From contig JBMNUZ010000008.1 in assembly GCA_050946535.1 (NCBI GenBank), positions 26,755 to 90,754 of the forward strand: DNA of 64,000 bases. The letters run 5' to 3'. The stretch comes from RUG708 sp050946535 (lineage in GTDB: Bacteria > Bacillota > Clostridia > Peptostreptococcales > Anaerovoracaceae). Position 1 is the stretch's first letter, and each line of letters begins with the position of its first letter. The position numbers and the translations under genes are program-made. Below the pieces are notes generated by a model. The model saw only the letters and a list, made by a program, of their open reading frames with translations, had not been told where the DNA came from and made no database searches. Positions 1 through 8,260 of this stretch are shown piece by piece.

Positions 1-748
1 GAGTAGCCTCCGTGTAATCGCGGCAGGCTGCCAGCAGTTCGTCCATGCTGTATCTTTTTGATATCGGCATGAGCTGGTGCCTTATCTCATCGTTCGGAGC
101 GTGCAGGGAAACTGCCAGTCCGACCTGAGGCATGTCGGCTGCGAATCTTCCGATCCTGTCCACAAGCCCGCAGGTAGATACCGTAATGTTTCTCCAGCCT
201 ATTCCCAGGCCACGCTCGTCGTGGATGATTTCCAGCGCCTTTACGAGCTGATCGTAGTTGTCGAACGGCTCGCCAATGCCCATTACGACGACATGGCTGA
301 CGCGTTCTCCGATATCTCTCGATACCGCAACTATCTGATCTGCTATTTCTCCGGCTGTGAGGCTGCGCGAAAGTCCGCTGATGCCTGAAGCGCAGAATGC
401 GCATCCCATCCTGCATCCAGCCTGCGACGATATGCACACCGTCCAGCCGTATTTATAATGCATGAGCACGCTTTCGACTGCGTCGCCTCCGGCGACATCG
501 AAAAGATATTTTCTCGTGCCGTCGGAAGATATCTGCCTTTTCCGCATAGCTACAGCGCTGAAGGAAGCTTCCTGCGAAAGCCTGCTTCGCAGGCTCTTCG
601 GCAGATCGGTAAACTCGTCCGCCGAAGAAGCTCCTTCGTACATACGCCTGAAGATCTGTTTCGCTCTGTATTTTTTCTCTCCAAGAGACAGAACGTAATC
701 TTCAAGCTCGCTGAAAGTCATGTCTTTAAGTACAGCCAGGCCGCTCAT
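1..748 (-). CDS. rlmN: 23S rRNA/tRNA (adenine-C2) methyltransferase RlmN, 3' end cut by window
   Basis: Radical SAM enzyme that methylates C2 of A2503 in 23S rRNA and A37 of some tRNAs (family knowledge). The minus strand reads open from an ATG at 748 to the window edge, about 249 codons. The 4Fe-4S/SAM motif is CRMGCAFC, and downstream lies SLHAPNDEIRHQLMPI, a strong RlmN signature; the N-terminal part (FSELEDYV...KYRAKQIF) also fits. The C-terminus, including the second catalytic Cys, lies outside the window. The ATG is two bases after the ileS stop, so it is very probably cotranscribed with and coupled to ileS. In many Firmicutes rlmN sits between rsmB and the PP2C phosphatase gene; here it does not. 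Confidence 0.95.
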   Translation of the reverse strand, partial: MSGLAVLKDMTFSELEDYVLSLGEKKYRAKQIFRRMYEGASSADEFTDLPKSLRSRLSQEASFSAVAMRKRQISSDGTRKYLFDVAGGDAVESVLMHYKYGWTVCISSQAGCRMGCAFCASGISGLSRSLTAGEIADQIVAVSRDIGERVSHVVVMGIGEPFDNYDQLVKALEIIHDERGLGIGWRNITVSTCGLVDRIGRFAADMPQVGLAVSLHAPNDEIRHQLMPISKRYSMDELLAACRDYTEAT

Positions 749-750
749 GA

Positions 751-3700
751 TTATTCTGCTTTCTTTATTTCAAGGCCTGTGTCATGACCGTTGATAGCTT
801 CGGTGCCGAGTTTTGCATCCGTATATTCGATCGATTCTGCAAGCGTCTCTTTCTTGATATAGTCTGCGTACTTTTCCATCGCTGATCTGATGTCGCTGTC
901 GCAGCTCGCTGTGATATTGATATGATCCATCATATTGAGATCGAGATGCTTGCGCATCTGCTGTATCTTCGATACGATTTCCCTCGCGTATCCTTCGCAT
1001 ACAAGATCAGGATCGAGCGTAGTGTCGAGTATTACGAATACGCCGTTTGAAGATCCTACAGCGAATCCGTCGCGGGCGGAAATGCGCACGTCGATGAATT
1101 CCTCAGGGATCTCGGTCTCTTCTCCGCCGAGCTCCATCTTTATGCTGTGCTTGCTGCCGAGTTCGCTGATAATTTCTTTCGCGTCTGCTTCGGCAAGCTT
1201 TTTGCCGAATTCCTTGATGTTCTTTCCGAGCACCGGACCTGCGGCACGGAAATCAGGCTTGAGGGAGTAATTCATAAACGAATCCATATTCTTCTCGAAT
1301 ACGACGTCCTTTACGTTGATTTCCTCTTTGATAAGATCTGTCATGGCCTTGATCTCCGGTTCGTACTTGCCGTCGACTATGATCTTCGACAGCGGCTGTC
1401 TTACCTTGAGGTTCTCCTTCTCTCTCTCTCCTCTTCCGAGTCCTGTGATCGTGCGGACGAGATCCATGCGCTTCTCGAGACCTTCATCGATGAGAGCTTC
1501 GTCGCATACAGGATAATCAGCCAGATGAACCGAATGAGCGCCTGTGAGCTTCGTATATATCTCGTCGCTCAGGAACGGAGCGAACGGTGCCGAAAGCAGC
1601 GCAACGCCTGTCAGCATTTCGTATGTCGTCCTGTATACCGACTTCTTGTCGTCCGTCATTTCAGGAGCATAGAATCTTCTTCTGGCTCTTCTGATGTACC
1701 AGTTCGACAGATCCTCGGAAACGAAATCCGTAATGGCTCTGACAGTTTTCATATGTTCGTAATTGTCCATATCGGCTGTCACTTCCTTTACGAGACTGTT
1801 GAATCTCGAAAGTATCCATCTGTCGAGTTCAGGTCTGCCGGCCGGATCGACGTCCAGCTCTGCCGCGTTTATGTCGTCCTGGTTCGAGTACAGGATGAAG
1901 AAATTATATACGTTCCTCAGAGTCCCGAAATACTTGCTCTGGATTTCCTTGACGCCTTCCTCATCGAATCTCGTAGGAGTCCATGCAGGTGATCCGTAGA
2001 GCAGATACCATCTGATGACGTCGGCGCCGTACTTGTCGAACATGAGGAACGGATCGACGGTGTTGCCCTTTGACTTGGACATCTTCTTGCCGTTCTTGTC
2101 GAGAATGAGGTCTGTAACCAGAACGTTTTTGTACGGAGCCTTTCCTGCGATGAAAGTCGAGATCGCGAGAAGCGAGTAGAACCATCCTCTCGTCTGGTCG
2201 ATTCCCTCGCAGATGAAGTCTGCAGGGAACTGCTCCTCGAACTCTTCTTTATTTTCGAACGGATAGTGCTGCTGCGCGTACGGCATCGAGCCGCTGTCGA
2301 ACCAGCAGTCCATGACTTCCGAAATTCTCGTCATCGGTTTGCCGCACTCAGGGCACTTGAGATGGATTTCGTCCACGTAAGGTCTGTGAAGCTCGATATC
2401 TTTTGCGTCGAACTTTTCGAGAGCCTTCTGCATGAGTTCTTCTCTCGATCCCACGCACTCTACGTGTCCGCATTCACATCTCCAGATTGGAATAGGCGTA
2501 CCCCAGTATCTGTTTCTGGAAATAGCCCAGTCCTTTACGTCGGCAATCCAGTTTCCGAATCTTCCTTCGCCTACGAACGGCGGCTGCCAGTTTACGGTGT
2601 TGTTGTTCTCCACCAGCTGATCTCTGAGCTTTGTCATCTCGATATACCAGCTCGGCTTTGCATAGTAGATCAGCGGAGTGCCGCATCTCCAGCAGTGAGG
2701 ATAGTTATGGGTGACCTTCTCCTTCGAGAAGAGTTTTCCCTCTTTTGCAAGATACTTGATGATTTCGACGTCGAGGCCTTCCTCCATGACGAAGTGGCCT
2801 TTCCACGGCGTCGCCGTGAATCTGCCCTGTTCGTCGACAGGATTGAAGACCATCAGATTGTATTTTCTGCCTGTCTTGTTGTCGTCGTCGCCGAATGCAG
2901 GGGCCGTATGAACGATTCCTGTGCCTTCCACGGTATCTACGTAGTCGGCGCAGCATACGAAGAAGCCTCTTTTGTCCTTCCTGTCTATACTGAGGAAAGG
3001 CATGAGCTGCTCGTACTCCATGTATTCGAGATCGCGGCCCTTCATGGTCTCCAGGACCTTGTACTCTCCCTCGCCGAGGTTCTTGTCAGCAAGATCCTTC
3101 GCGATGTAGTAGATTTCCCCGTCCTTTTCGACCTTGACATAGTCGATGTCTGGTCCTACCGAAAGAGCGATGTTAGACGGAAGCGTCCACGGAGTGGTCG
3201 TCCATGCGAGGAAATATTCGTTGTCTCTGCCCTTAACCTTGAATTTCGCGGTAAGGGAATTTGTCTTTATTTCTTTGTAGCCCTGTGCCACTTCGTGAGA
3301 TGCGAGTCCTGTGCCGCAGCGCGGGCAGTAAGGCAGAACCTTGTGTCCTTCGTAGATGAGTCCTGCGTCGAAGAACTTCTTGAGGATCCACCAGCCGGTC
3401 TCTATGAAGTCGTTGTCGAGAGTGATGTAAGGGTGATCGAGATCGATCATGTAACCCATGCGCTTCGACATCTCGCGCCAGAGACTCTCGTATTCGAATA
3501 CCGACTCGCGGCACTTTTCGTTGAATTCCTTTATGCCGTATTTCTCTATATCTTTTTTGCCGGTCATGTGAAGTTTTTTCTCGACTTCGATCTCGACAGG
3601 AAGTCCGTGTGTATCCCAGCCGGCTTTTCTCTTTACCTTGTAGCCCTTCATCGTCTTGTATCTGCAGACGGAGTCCTTGAGCGACCTGGCCATTACGTGA

Positions 3701-3867
3701 TGAATGCCAGGCTTTCCGTTGGCTGTCGGAGGTCCTTCGTAAAATACAAATGTAGGCTGGCCTTCCCTTTCGCTGATGCACTGGCCGAGCAGGTCTTCCT
3801 TTTCCCATCTGTCGGACTGTTCGTTCTGAACATCAGCTATAGGCTCTGTAGATAATTTTTCAAACAT
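751..3867 (-). CDS. ileS: Isoleucyl-tRNA synthetase, long IleS2-like type
   Basis: Class I aminoacyl-tRNA synthetase that charges tRNA-Ile. The 1038-residue length and the N-terminal block GPPTANGKPGIHHV (residues 45-58, HIGH-like) match the eukaryote-like IleS2 type rather than the roughly 930-residue bacterial type; GKKMSKSKGN near residue 600 is the KMSKS loop. The editing domain (LAWTTTPWTLPSN) and anticodon-binding C-terminal domain are present. IleS2 enzymes are commonly mupirocin-tolerant (family knowledge, not testable here). The gene follows an isoleucine T-box leader and is followed at 2 bp by rlmN. Confidence 0.97.
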   Translation of the reverse strand: MFEKLSTEPIADVQNEQSDRWEKEDLLGQCISEREGQPTFVFYEGPPTANGKPGIHHVMARSLKDSVCRYKTMKGYKVKRKAGWDTHGLPVEIEVEKKLHMTGKKDIEKYGIKEFNEKCRESVFEYESLWREMSKRMGYMIDLDHPYITLDNDFIETGWWILKKFFDAGLIYEGHKVLPYCPRCGTGLASHEVAQGYKEIKTNSLTAKFKVKGRDNEYFLAWTTTPWTLPSNIALSVGPDIDYVKVEKDGEIYYIAKDLADKNLGEGEYKVLETMKGRDLEYMEYEQLMPFLSIDRKDKRGFFVCCADYVDTVEGTGIVHTAPAFGDDDNKTGRKYNLMVFNPVDEQGRFTATPWKGHFVMEEGLDVEIIKYLAKEGKLFSKEKVTHNYPHCWRCGTPLIYYAKPSWYIEMTKLRDQLVENNNTVNWQPPFVGEGRFGNWIADVKDWAISRNRYWGTPIPIWRCECGHVECVGSREELMQKALEKFDAKDIELHRPYVDEIHLKCPECGKPMTRISEVMDCWFDSGSMPYAQQHYPFENKEEFEEQFPADFICEGIDQTRGWFYSLLAISTFIAGKAPYKNVLVTDLILDKNGKKMSKSKGNTVDPFLMFDKYGADVIRWYLLYGSPAWTPTRFDEEGVKEIQSKYFGTLRNVYNFFILYSNQDDINAAELDVDPAGRPELDRWILSRFNSLVKEVTADMDNYEHMKTVRAITDFVSEDLSNWYIRRARRRFYAPEMTDDKKSVYRTTYEMLTGVALLSAPFAPFLSDEIYTKLTGAHSVHLADYPVCDEALIDEGLEKRMDLVRTITGLGRGEREKENLKVRQPLSKIIVDGKYEPEIKAMTDLIKEEINVKDVVFEKNMDSFMNYSLKPDFRAAGPVLGKNIKEFGKKLAEADAKEIISELGSKHSIKMELGGEETEIPEEFIDVRISARDGFAVGSSNGVFVILDTTLDPDLVCEGYAREIVSKIQQMRKHLDLNMMDHINITASCDSDIRSAMEKYADYIKKETLAESIEYTDAKLGTEAINGHDTGLEIKKAE

Positions 3868-3923
3868 TCTGATGCAATCCCTTTCAACTTACTGGGGGTA
3901 ACAAATATTACAGTAATAAAAAA

Positions 3924-4190
3924 ATCCCTGCATCAACGATGCAGGGACGATATAAGTCATAATACCGCGGTACCACCCTGATAGCACTGCACAGCTTCAG
4001 CAGGTGCAGATGCCACCTCAATGCCGCATAACGCGCGGTTCACGAATCGGCTTACTGCTGATTCAGCCGACCAGCTCGGAAGTGATCTTCATTTCAGGGT
4101 TTAAGCACAGCCTCTCACCTAACGCTGTTTCTCTGTAGCCTGACCGTTGAAACTACTCTCTTCGTCTACGCTTTTTCTATCAAATTTTAA
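3924..4190 (-). promoter_or_regulatory. T-box leader (isoleucine) of ileS
   Basis: Minus-strand leader with the T-box sequence AGGGTGGTACCGCGG at 3965-3979, followed by an intrinsic terminator (stem at 3925-3947, T run behind it) about 60 bases before the ileS ATG. A plausible specifier is the ATC codon at 4084-4086 in the context GAAGATCACTT, matching isoleucine. Uncharged tRNA-Ile would pair with the specifier and the T-box bulge and favour the antiterminator, raising ileS-rlmN expression. The T-box call is certain; the exact specifier is inferred from context and was not folded. Confidence 0.95.
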
Positions 4191-4197
4191 TAAATTT

Positions 4198-4225
4198 AGT
4201 ATACGACCTTTTAAATAATTGTCAA
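4198..4225 (-). promoter_or_regulatory. Sigma-A promoter for ileS T-box transcript
   Basis: TTGACA at 4220-4225 and TATACT at 4198-4203 on the minus strand with 16 bases between them, just upstream of the T-box leader. Confidence 0.75.
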
Positions 4226-4277
4226 TAACCTTTTTCAAATTTATTCGAGCGTGCGCTTTTTCAAGCCCGAAGAGCGG

Positions 4278-5153
4278 CTACTTGTCCTGTCCTTTCTCTC
4301 CGGCATTACCGGCTGCTTCGAGTTTCTTCTCGATGTTGTCGGTAAACGTGTCGAGCCAGTCGCCGTCGAAGAGCTCGATCATGCCAGCGTCTACGGCTGC
4401 AGCGAGCTTAGGGTCTACAGGAATGCGTGCCACATTGTCGATTCCGAACTTCTGGGCGATTTCATCGACGTGGCTTTCTCCGAAGATATTATGTCTGGTG
4501 TGGCATTCAGGGCATTCGAAATAAGACATGTTTTCGACAATGCCGAGAACAGGGATCTTCATGAGTTCGGCCATCTTTACGGCCTTTTCGACGATCATGC
4601 CGACGAGCTCCTGCGGTGATGCCACCACGATTATGCCGTCGACAGGCAGCGACTGAAAGACCGTCAGAGGGACATCGCCGGTTCCCGGCGGCATGTCTAC
4701 GAACATGTAATCGACGCCGTCCCAAAAAACATCGGTCCAGAACTGCTCGACGGTGCCTGCGATGACAGGACCTCTCCATACGACAGGATCGGTCTCATCT
4801 TCGAGGAGAAGATTGACAGACATGAGCTGAATACCTGTCTTGGTCGTAACAGGGAAAATCATCACATCGTTCGCAGTAGCCTTTTCCGTAACCTTGAATG
4901 TCTTTGGAATGGAAGGGCCCGTAACGTCGGCGTCGAGAATAGCCGTTCTGTTTCCGCGTCTCTGACTGATGACAGCCATCAGGGAAGTGACGAGAGATTT
5001 GCCTACGCCGCCTTTTCCGCTTATAACAGCTATAACGTGATCTACGCTTGACATCTCGTTGAGAGACTTTTTAAAATCCTGGGGAGCCTGCCTGTCTGCG
5101 CAGTCCTCAGGGCATGAAGCACAGTTGTTGTCGTATTCGCATGATTCACTCAT
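4278..5153 (-). CDS. mrp: Mrp/NBP35-family ATP-dependent iron-sulfur cluster carrier
   Basis: P-loop ATPase that carries or inserts Fe-S clusters. The N-terminus holds four cysteines at residues 5, 11, 14 and 18, resembling the Fe-S binding N-terminus of NBP35 proteins. The deviant Walker A SGKGGVGKS is at residues 45-53, followed by DADVTGPSIP and DMPPGTGD, and the C-terminal half carries the CPEC motif typical of Mrp. The length of 291 residues is normal. It precedes the ileS T-box leader in the same direction but is separated from ileS by its promoter. Confidence 0.93.
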   Translation of the reverse strand: MSESCEYDNNCASCPEDCADRQAPQDFKKSLNEMSSVDHVIAVISGKGGVGKSLVTSLMAVISQRRGNRTAILDADVTGPSIPKTFKVTEKATANDVMIFPVTTKTGIQLMSVNLLLEDETDPVVWRGPVIAGTVEQFWTDVFWDGVDYMFVDMPPGTGDVPLTVFQSLPVDGIIVVASPQELVGMIVEKAVKMAELMKIPVLGIVENMSYFECPECHTRHNIFGESHVDEIAQKFGIDNVARIPVDPKLAAAVDAGMIELFDGDWLDTFTDNIEKKLEAAGNAGEKGQDK

Positions 5154-5261
5154 ATGATTACCTCTTTTAGTATTTCTGAATTATTTGCGTGATTATATTC
5201 TTATATTATTTCCATGTAAAAGTCAATAGTATGGAAAAATAAAAAACATATGTCAATAAAA

Positions 5262-5297
5262 TAACAAAAGAGTCCCGCCGTCCGTCCGGCTGGACTC
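5262..5297 (-). terminator. Intrinsic terminator after recX
   Basis: Minus-strand stem GAGTCC/GGACTC, extended inward by GCCG/CGGC, followed by TTTTGTTATTTT. It ends the DUF5685-dnaJ-PPTase-recX operon. Confidence 0.8.
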
Positions 5298-5345
5298 AGT
5301 GACATTCACCGGCAGCTGAATTACCGGCTGTGCCCTCTTATCGAA

Positions 5346-5963
5346 CTAAAGATCCGCTATTTTACTGACTGTATAATAAACGCATGAAGGAGAAAAACCT
5401 GACGAAGCAAGCCTGCGCGCGAGCCTCGCCTTCATCTTTTCGCGGTACTTATAAGCTTCCTGCCAGCCGCCGCTTCCGTCTTCCGAGTCCGACTCGAAGA
5501 CGCCTGCTTTTTCGTACAGATATCTGGAATCCTCCGCCGGCACCGGACAGCCTGATTCGTCGACTTCGAAGTCGCCCGAAAGCCCGCATATCTTAAGAGC
5601 CTTTTTCATGCATGCAGTGCGTTCGCTTTCCCTTTCCGTATAGTCGGCGAGGACATCTGAGATAACCTCGGAATCCACTCCTTTTTCAGACAGTTTCTGC
5701 CTTATCCAGACCGGTCCTTTGCCAGCCTCGGATTTTACACGGGCGTAGCTTTCCGCATATCTTCTGTCGTCGACGATATTCTGACTGATGAGCACTGCAA
5801 CAGTGTCATTGACTTTTCCGCAGTCGTGTCCCTTTTTTACAAGTTTTCTGGCGAGTTCCGACGCGGTATTGTCTCCGTAGTCGAGAATGCGCAGCGCATC
5901 CTCTCTGATACGTGCTCTTTCGAGCTCTTCTCCGGTCAGCGGATGGTCGTTTTTCTTTTTCAT
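5346..5963 (-). CDS. recX: Regulatory protein RecX
   Basis: RecX modulates RecA filaments. The 205-residue protein shows the usual three-helix RecX repeats: EDALRILDYGDNTASELARKL, then NIVDDRRYAESYARV and KGPVWIRQKLSEKGV. The ATG overlaps the stop codon of the upstream phosphopantetheinyl transferase by four bases (ATGA at 5960-5963), so the two are translationally coupled. recA is not in the window. The family assignment is firm; the pairing with a PPTase has no obvious functional reason. Confidence 0.9.
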   Translation of the reverse strand: MKKKNDHPLTGEELERARIREDALRILDYGDNTASELARKLVKKGHDCGKVNDTVAVLISQNIVDDRRYAESYARVKSEAGKGPVWIRQKLSEKGVDSEVISDVLADYTERESERTACMKKALKICGLSGDFEVDESGCPVPAEDSRYLYEKAGVFESDSEDGSGGWQEAYKYREKMKARLARRLASSGFSPSCVYYTVSKIADL

Positions 5964-6532
5964 ATCGGTTCTTCTTCCTGCCTGTCGATGCAGATGAAGT
6001 CCGGATAATCCGAGAGCGAATTCTCCGGGGCGCAGATAGAGACGTAGAGGCCTTCATATACGAAAGTTCTGAGGTCGGTTCCCTCCGGCGCGGTAAAAAC
6101 CGGCGGCACCGAAGAAATTCCTGCGAGTCCTTCGCCTGAATATTTCAGATATGCTTCTTTTCTCGTCCACAGGTATGTGAACTGGGCGCTCTGCTCCTCG
6201 GGAGTACTGGCCGAGCACACGTAACGGCTCTCTGCTTCGGTCATAAAACGTGAAGCGAGTTTATCGGCGTCTCTTACATTCCGCAGATAATACTCGGCGT
6301 CCGTGCCGTGTACGTAATCTGCCACGGAGCACATCCACATGCTTTCCGTGTCTGTCACCGAAAAATGAACTCCGTATGATCCGTCCACAAAAGGTTTGCC
6401 GTGGCTTCCCCGATGAATACTGACGTCTGCCGGAAGCCCGCATTTTTCTCTGAGCACAAGTCCAAGCAGCCTGCTGCCCATATCGATATCGCCAACATGC
6501 CTGGTAAACTTGCGGGTGAAGAATATTTTCAT
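5960..6532 (-). CDS. 4'-phosphopantetheinyl transferase superfamily protein (Sfp/AcpT-like)
   Basis: Predicted to transfer 4'-phosphopantetheine from CoA to a carrier-protein serine. The start is ATG 6532, chosen because GGAGAGA lies six bases upstream; it gives 190 residues. Recognisable elements are GKP (45-47), HFSVTDT (56-62), GTDAE (76-80, in place of the usual GIDIE metal site) and WTRKEAYLKYSGEGL (122-136). The order and spacing fit the Sfp fold, but the first acidic motif is atypical, so activity is plausible rather than assured. The start is 23 bases past the stop of the DnaJ gene and the end overlaps recX. No polyketide or peptide synthase is visible nearby. Confidence 0.8.
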   Translation of the reverse strand: MKIFFTRKFTRHVGDIDMGSRLLGLVLREKCGLPADVSIHRGSHGKPFVDGSYGVHFSVTDTESMWMCSVADYVHGTDAEYYLRNVRDADKLASRFMTEAESRYVCSASTPEEQSAQFTYLWTRKEAYLKYSGEGLAGISSVPPVFTAPEGTDLRTFVYEGLYVSICAPENSLSDYPDFICIDRQEEEPI

Positions 6533-6555
6533 AAGATCTCTCCATGGAGATGCAG

Positions 6556-7209
6556 CTAACAGCAGAGACAGTTGAGGCAGAGATTGAGCGCGCACATCTG
6601 AGCGCACCAGTTCTGATCGATTCCGCCTGCGCCGTAGCCGTACCCGTTCTGCATATTGCTGTACCTGTACATTCCTCCGGTAAGCTGCGAGACGAGATTC
6701 TGGAACATCTCATTTCCCGGCTCCATCTGGGCTGCGGTCTGAGCCTGCTGGACGGCTTCGTAGTTATTCCCGAGTCCGGCATTCGTCAGAGCCATCAGGT
6801 AATACCACATGGCATCCCTGTCTTTGACGCCCATCAGGACATTCATGGCTTCACGGAAATGACGTGCGTTGATGTAATTTACAGCGGCCTGGTACATCTG
6901 CGCGTTTTCAGGAGAACCGTAGTACGTCTGCTGATTTGCCCCATAGGATCCTCCGTATGCTCCGCCGTTCTGATATGCATTATAACCTGAATAACCACCG
7001 GAATAACCGCCGGACGACCTTCCTCCGTGTTTTCTCTCATCCTGTATCTGCGTATAGGCCTCCTGAACGACCTTGAACATATCCTCAGCCGCTTTATTGC
7101 CAGGGTTTTTGTCGGGGTGATATTTCCTCGCCATAGCTCTGTACGCTTTTTTCACTTCGTCGTCAGACGCATTCCTGCTTATACCCAATACCTTATACGG
7201 GTCATTCAT
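6556..7209 (-). CDS. Short DnaJ-domain protein with Gly/Tyr linker and Cys-rich tail
   Basis: 217 residues from ATG 7209 (AAGGAAGA upstream). Residues 1-65 are a J domain with HPD at 31-33, which would stimulate an Hsp70 ATPase. A Gly/Ser/Tyr/Asn-rich linker (about 70-110) follows, then a helical TPR-like segment (AQMYQAAVNYINARHF...) and a tail ending in six cysteines within 16 residues (CAQMC...CLNCLCC). It has no zinc-finger or client-binding domains of canonical DnaJ, so it is a specialised J-protein. It lies 46 bases downstream of the DUF5685 gene and 23 bases upstream of the PPTase. Its client is unknown; the DUF5685 product is the obvious candidate. Confidence 0.88.
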   Translation of the reverse strand: MNDPYKVLGISRNASDDEVKKAYRAMARKYHPDKNPGNKAAEDMFKVVQEAYTQIQDERKHGGRSSGGYSGGYSGYNAYQNGGAYGGSYGANQQTYYGSPENAQMYQAAVNYINARHFREAMNVLMGVKDRDAMWYYLMALTNAGLGNNYEAVQQAQTAAQMEPGNEMFQNLVSQLTGGMYRYSNMQNGYGYGAGGIDQNWCAQMCALNLCLNCLCC

Positions 7210-7255
7210 CTGTTTATCTTCCTTCCAATAATGCAAGTCGCTGGAACCAAGCCGG

Positions 7256-8152
7256 TCAATTCAGCAGCGTTCCGCCGTCTTCTCCGCTGTCTTCTCCGCC
7301 TGCCGTACCCGCGTCGTTTACCGCAGTGCTGCCGTTCTGCATGCCGCGCACAGCATCATTGAACTTTTTCCAGACGCCTGCATAAATAATGTTTCTTAAA
7401 ATGTCCATATTTTCGTCAACCGGAAGAGTTTCAAACTCGTCGGCAGCTTCTGATATCATTGACATAAGAATCGTTTTAACCTTTCCGGGAAAGTCATCTT
7501 CCCTGCTCAGAGTGTCAAGCGGATTGTACCTGCCCTTGCTTCTGTCCTTTTCCAGATCATCGAATGCATCGAGAATATATATGAATTTGCCGAGGAAAAA
7601 TCCCATGCGGGCAAGGTGGTCGTTCCATATCCCTCCGTAGCTGAACACTTCGGCGGAGACTCGCCCGAAACAACCTGCGGCACCTTCAAAATCGCTGCTG
7701 CCGCTTTTCTCGAATTCAGACAGTTCGTCAAGATGCTTCCTGATGGACGCCGTCTTTTCGGGATATTTTTTTTCGATTTTCTTTATTCTGCGTGAAAGAA
7801 TCATCGAATACAGCCTGCGGACGAGATTTCTGTCGTCGTTCCAGTCATCGAGACATTTCAGATATGTAAGATACAGATTCATATCGGCCGCGTAATCGGT
7901 AAAAGAATTCTCGAGCCTGTACCTTTTGCTGAAAGGATGCGCGATGCACCTGAATTCCTCTCTCCTGGTCTCGCTGTCGTACACTCCGTCGAGCAGAACC
8001 GCGAGAAACGTCATATCGTAGCCGAGAGACATTCTTCCTGTCTGTCCGTATTTTCTTTTAAGCGTACAGCACAGCCCGCAGTAATATTCTCTGTACCTGT
8101 AGTAGTCCCTGAACCTGATATCAGGCTGATCTATTGTAATATACCCGAACAC
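7256..8152 (-). CDS. DUF5685 family protein with two Asp-rich motifs
   Basis: The start is taken as GTG 8152, giving 298 residues beginning MFGYITIDQPD as family members do, with GAGG eight bases upstream; a longer reading from 8221 is possible. The N-terminus carries YREYYCGLCCTLKRKYG (residues 20-36). The all-helical body has DDWND at 102-106 and DAFDDLEKD at 195-203 followed by GRYNPL. Two Asp-rich motifs about 90 residues apart resemble the metal-binding pair of isoprenoid synthases; this is my inference, no function is established. First gene of an operon with the J-protein, PPTase and recX. The C-terminal 25 residues are low-complexity. Confidence 0.85.
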   Translation of the reverse strand: MFGYITIDQPDIRFRDYYRYREYYCGLCCTLKRKYGQTGRMSLGYDMTFLAVLLDGVYDSETRREEFRCIAHPFSKRYRLENSFTDYAADMNLYLTYLKCLDDWNDDRNLVRRLYSMILSRRIKKIEKKYPEKTASIRKHLDELSEFEKSGSSDFEGAAGCFGRVSAEVFSYGGIWNDHLARMGFFLGKFIYILDAFDDLEKDRSKGRYNPLDTLSREDDFPGKVKTILMSMISEAADEFETLPVDENMDILRNIIYAGVWKKFNDAVRGMQNGSTAVNDAGTAGGEDSGEDGGTLLN

Positions 8153-8183
8153 TCCAAATACCTCAATAAATATTAATATATAA

Positions 8184-8217
8184 TTCTGATCATTTTGTGA
8201 CAGCATCATGATCAGAA
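8184..8217. repeat. Inverted repeat upstream of DUF5685 gene
   Basis: Perfect 9-base arms TTCTGATCA (8184-8192) and TGATCAGAA (8209-8217) around a 16-base spacer, located 30-65 bases upstream of the GTG start, where a possible promoter (CTGTCA, 17 bases, TATATT on the minus strand) also falls. Candidate operator or leader hairpin. Confidence 0.6.
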
Positions 8218-8260
8218 CCAATGAACATTATTATCATCTAAACAGACTCATTTAGCAAGA

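Noticed and set aside
2266..3855. Long open frame of 529 codons antisense to ileS
   Set aside because: Mirror frame of a strongly coding gene; Arg/Val/Phe-rich composition, no ribosome binding site, no family resemblance.
5262..5340. Cobalamin-like riboswitch downstream of recX
   Set aside because: Only short similarity (GCCGGTGAA-like); the structure is a plain terminator on the minus strand.
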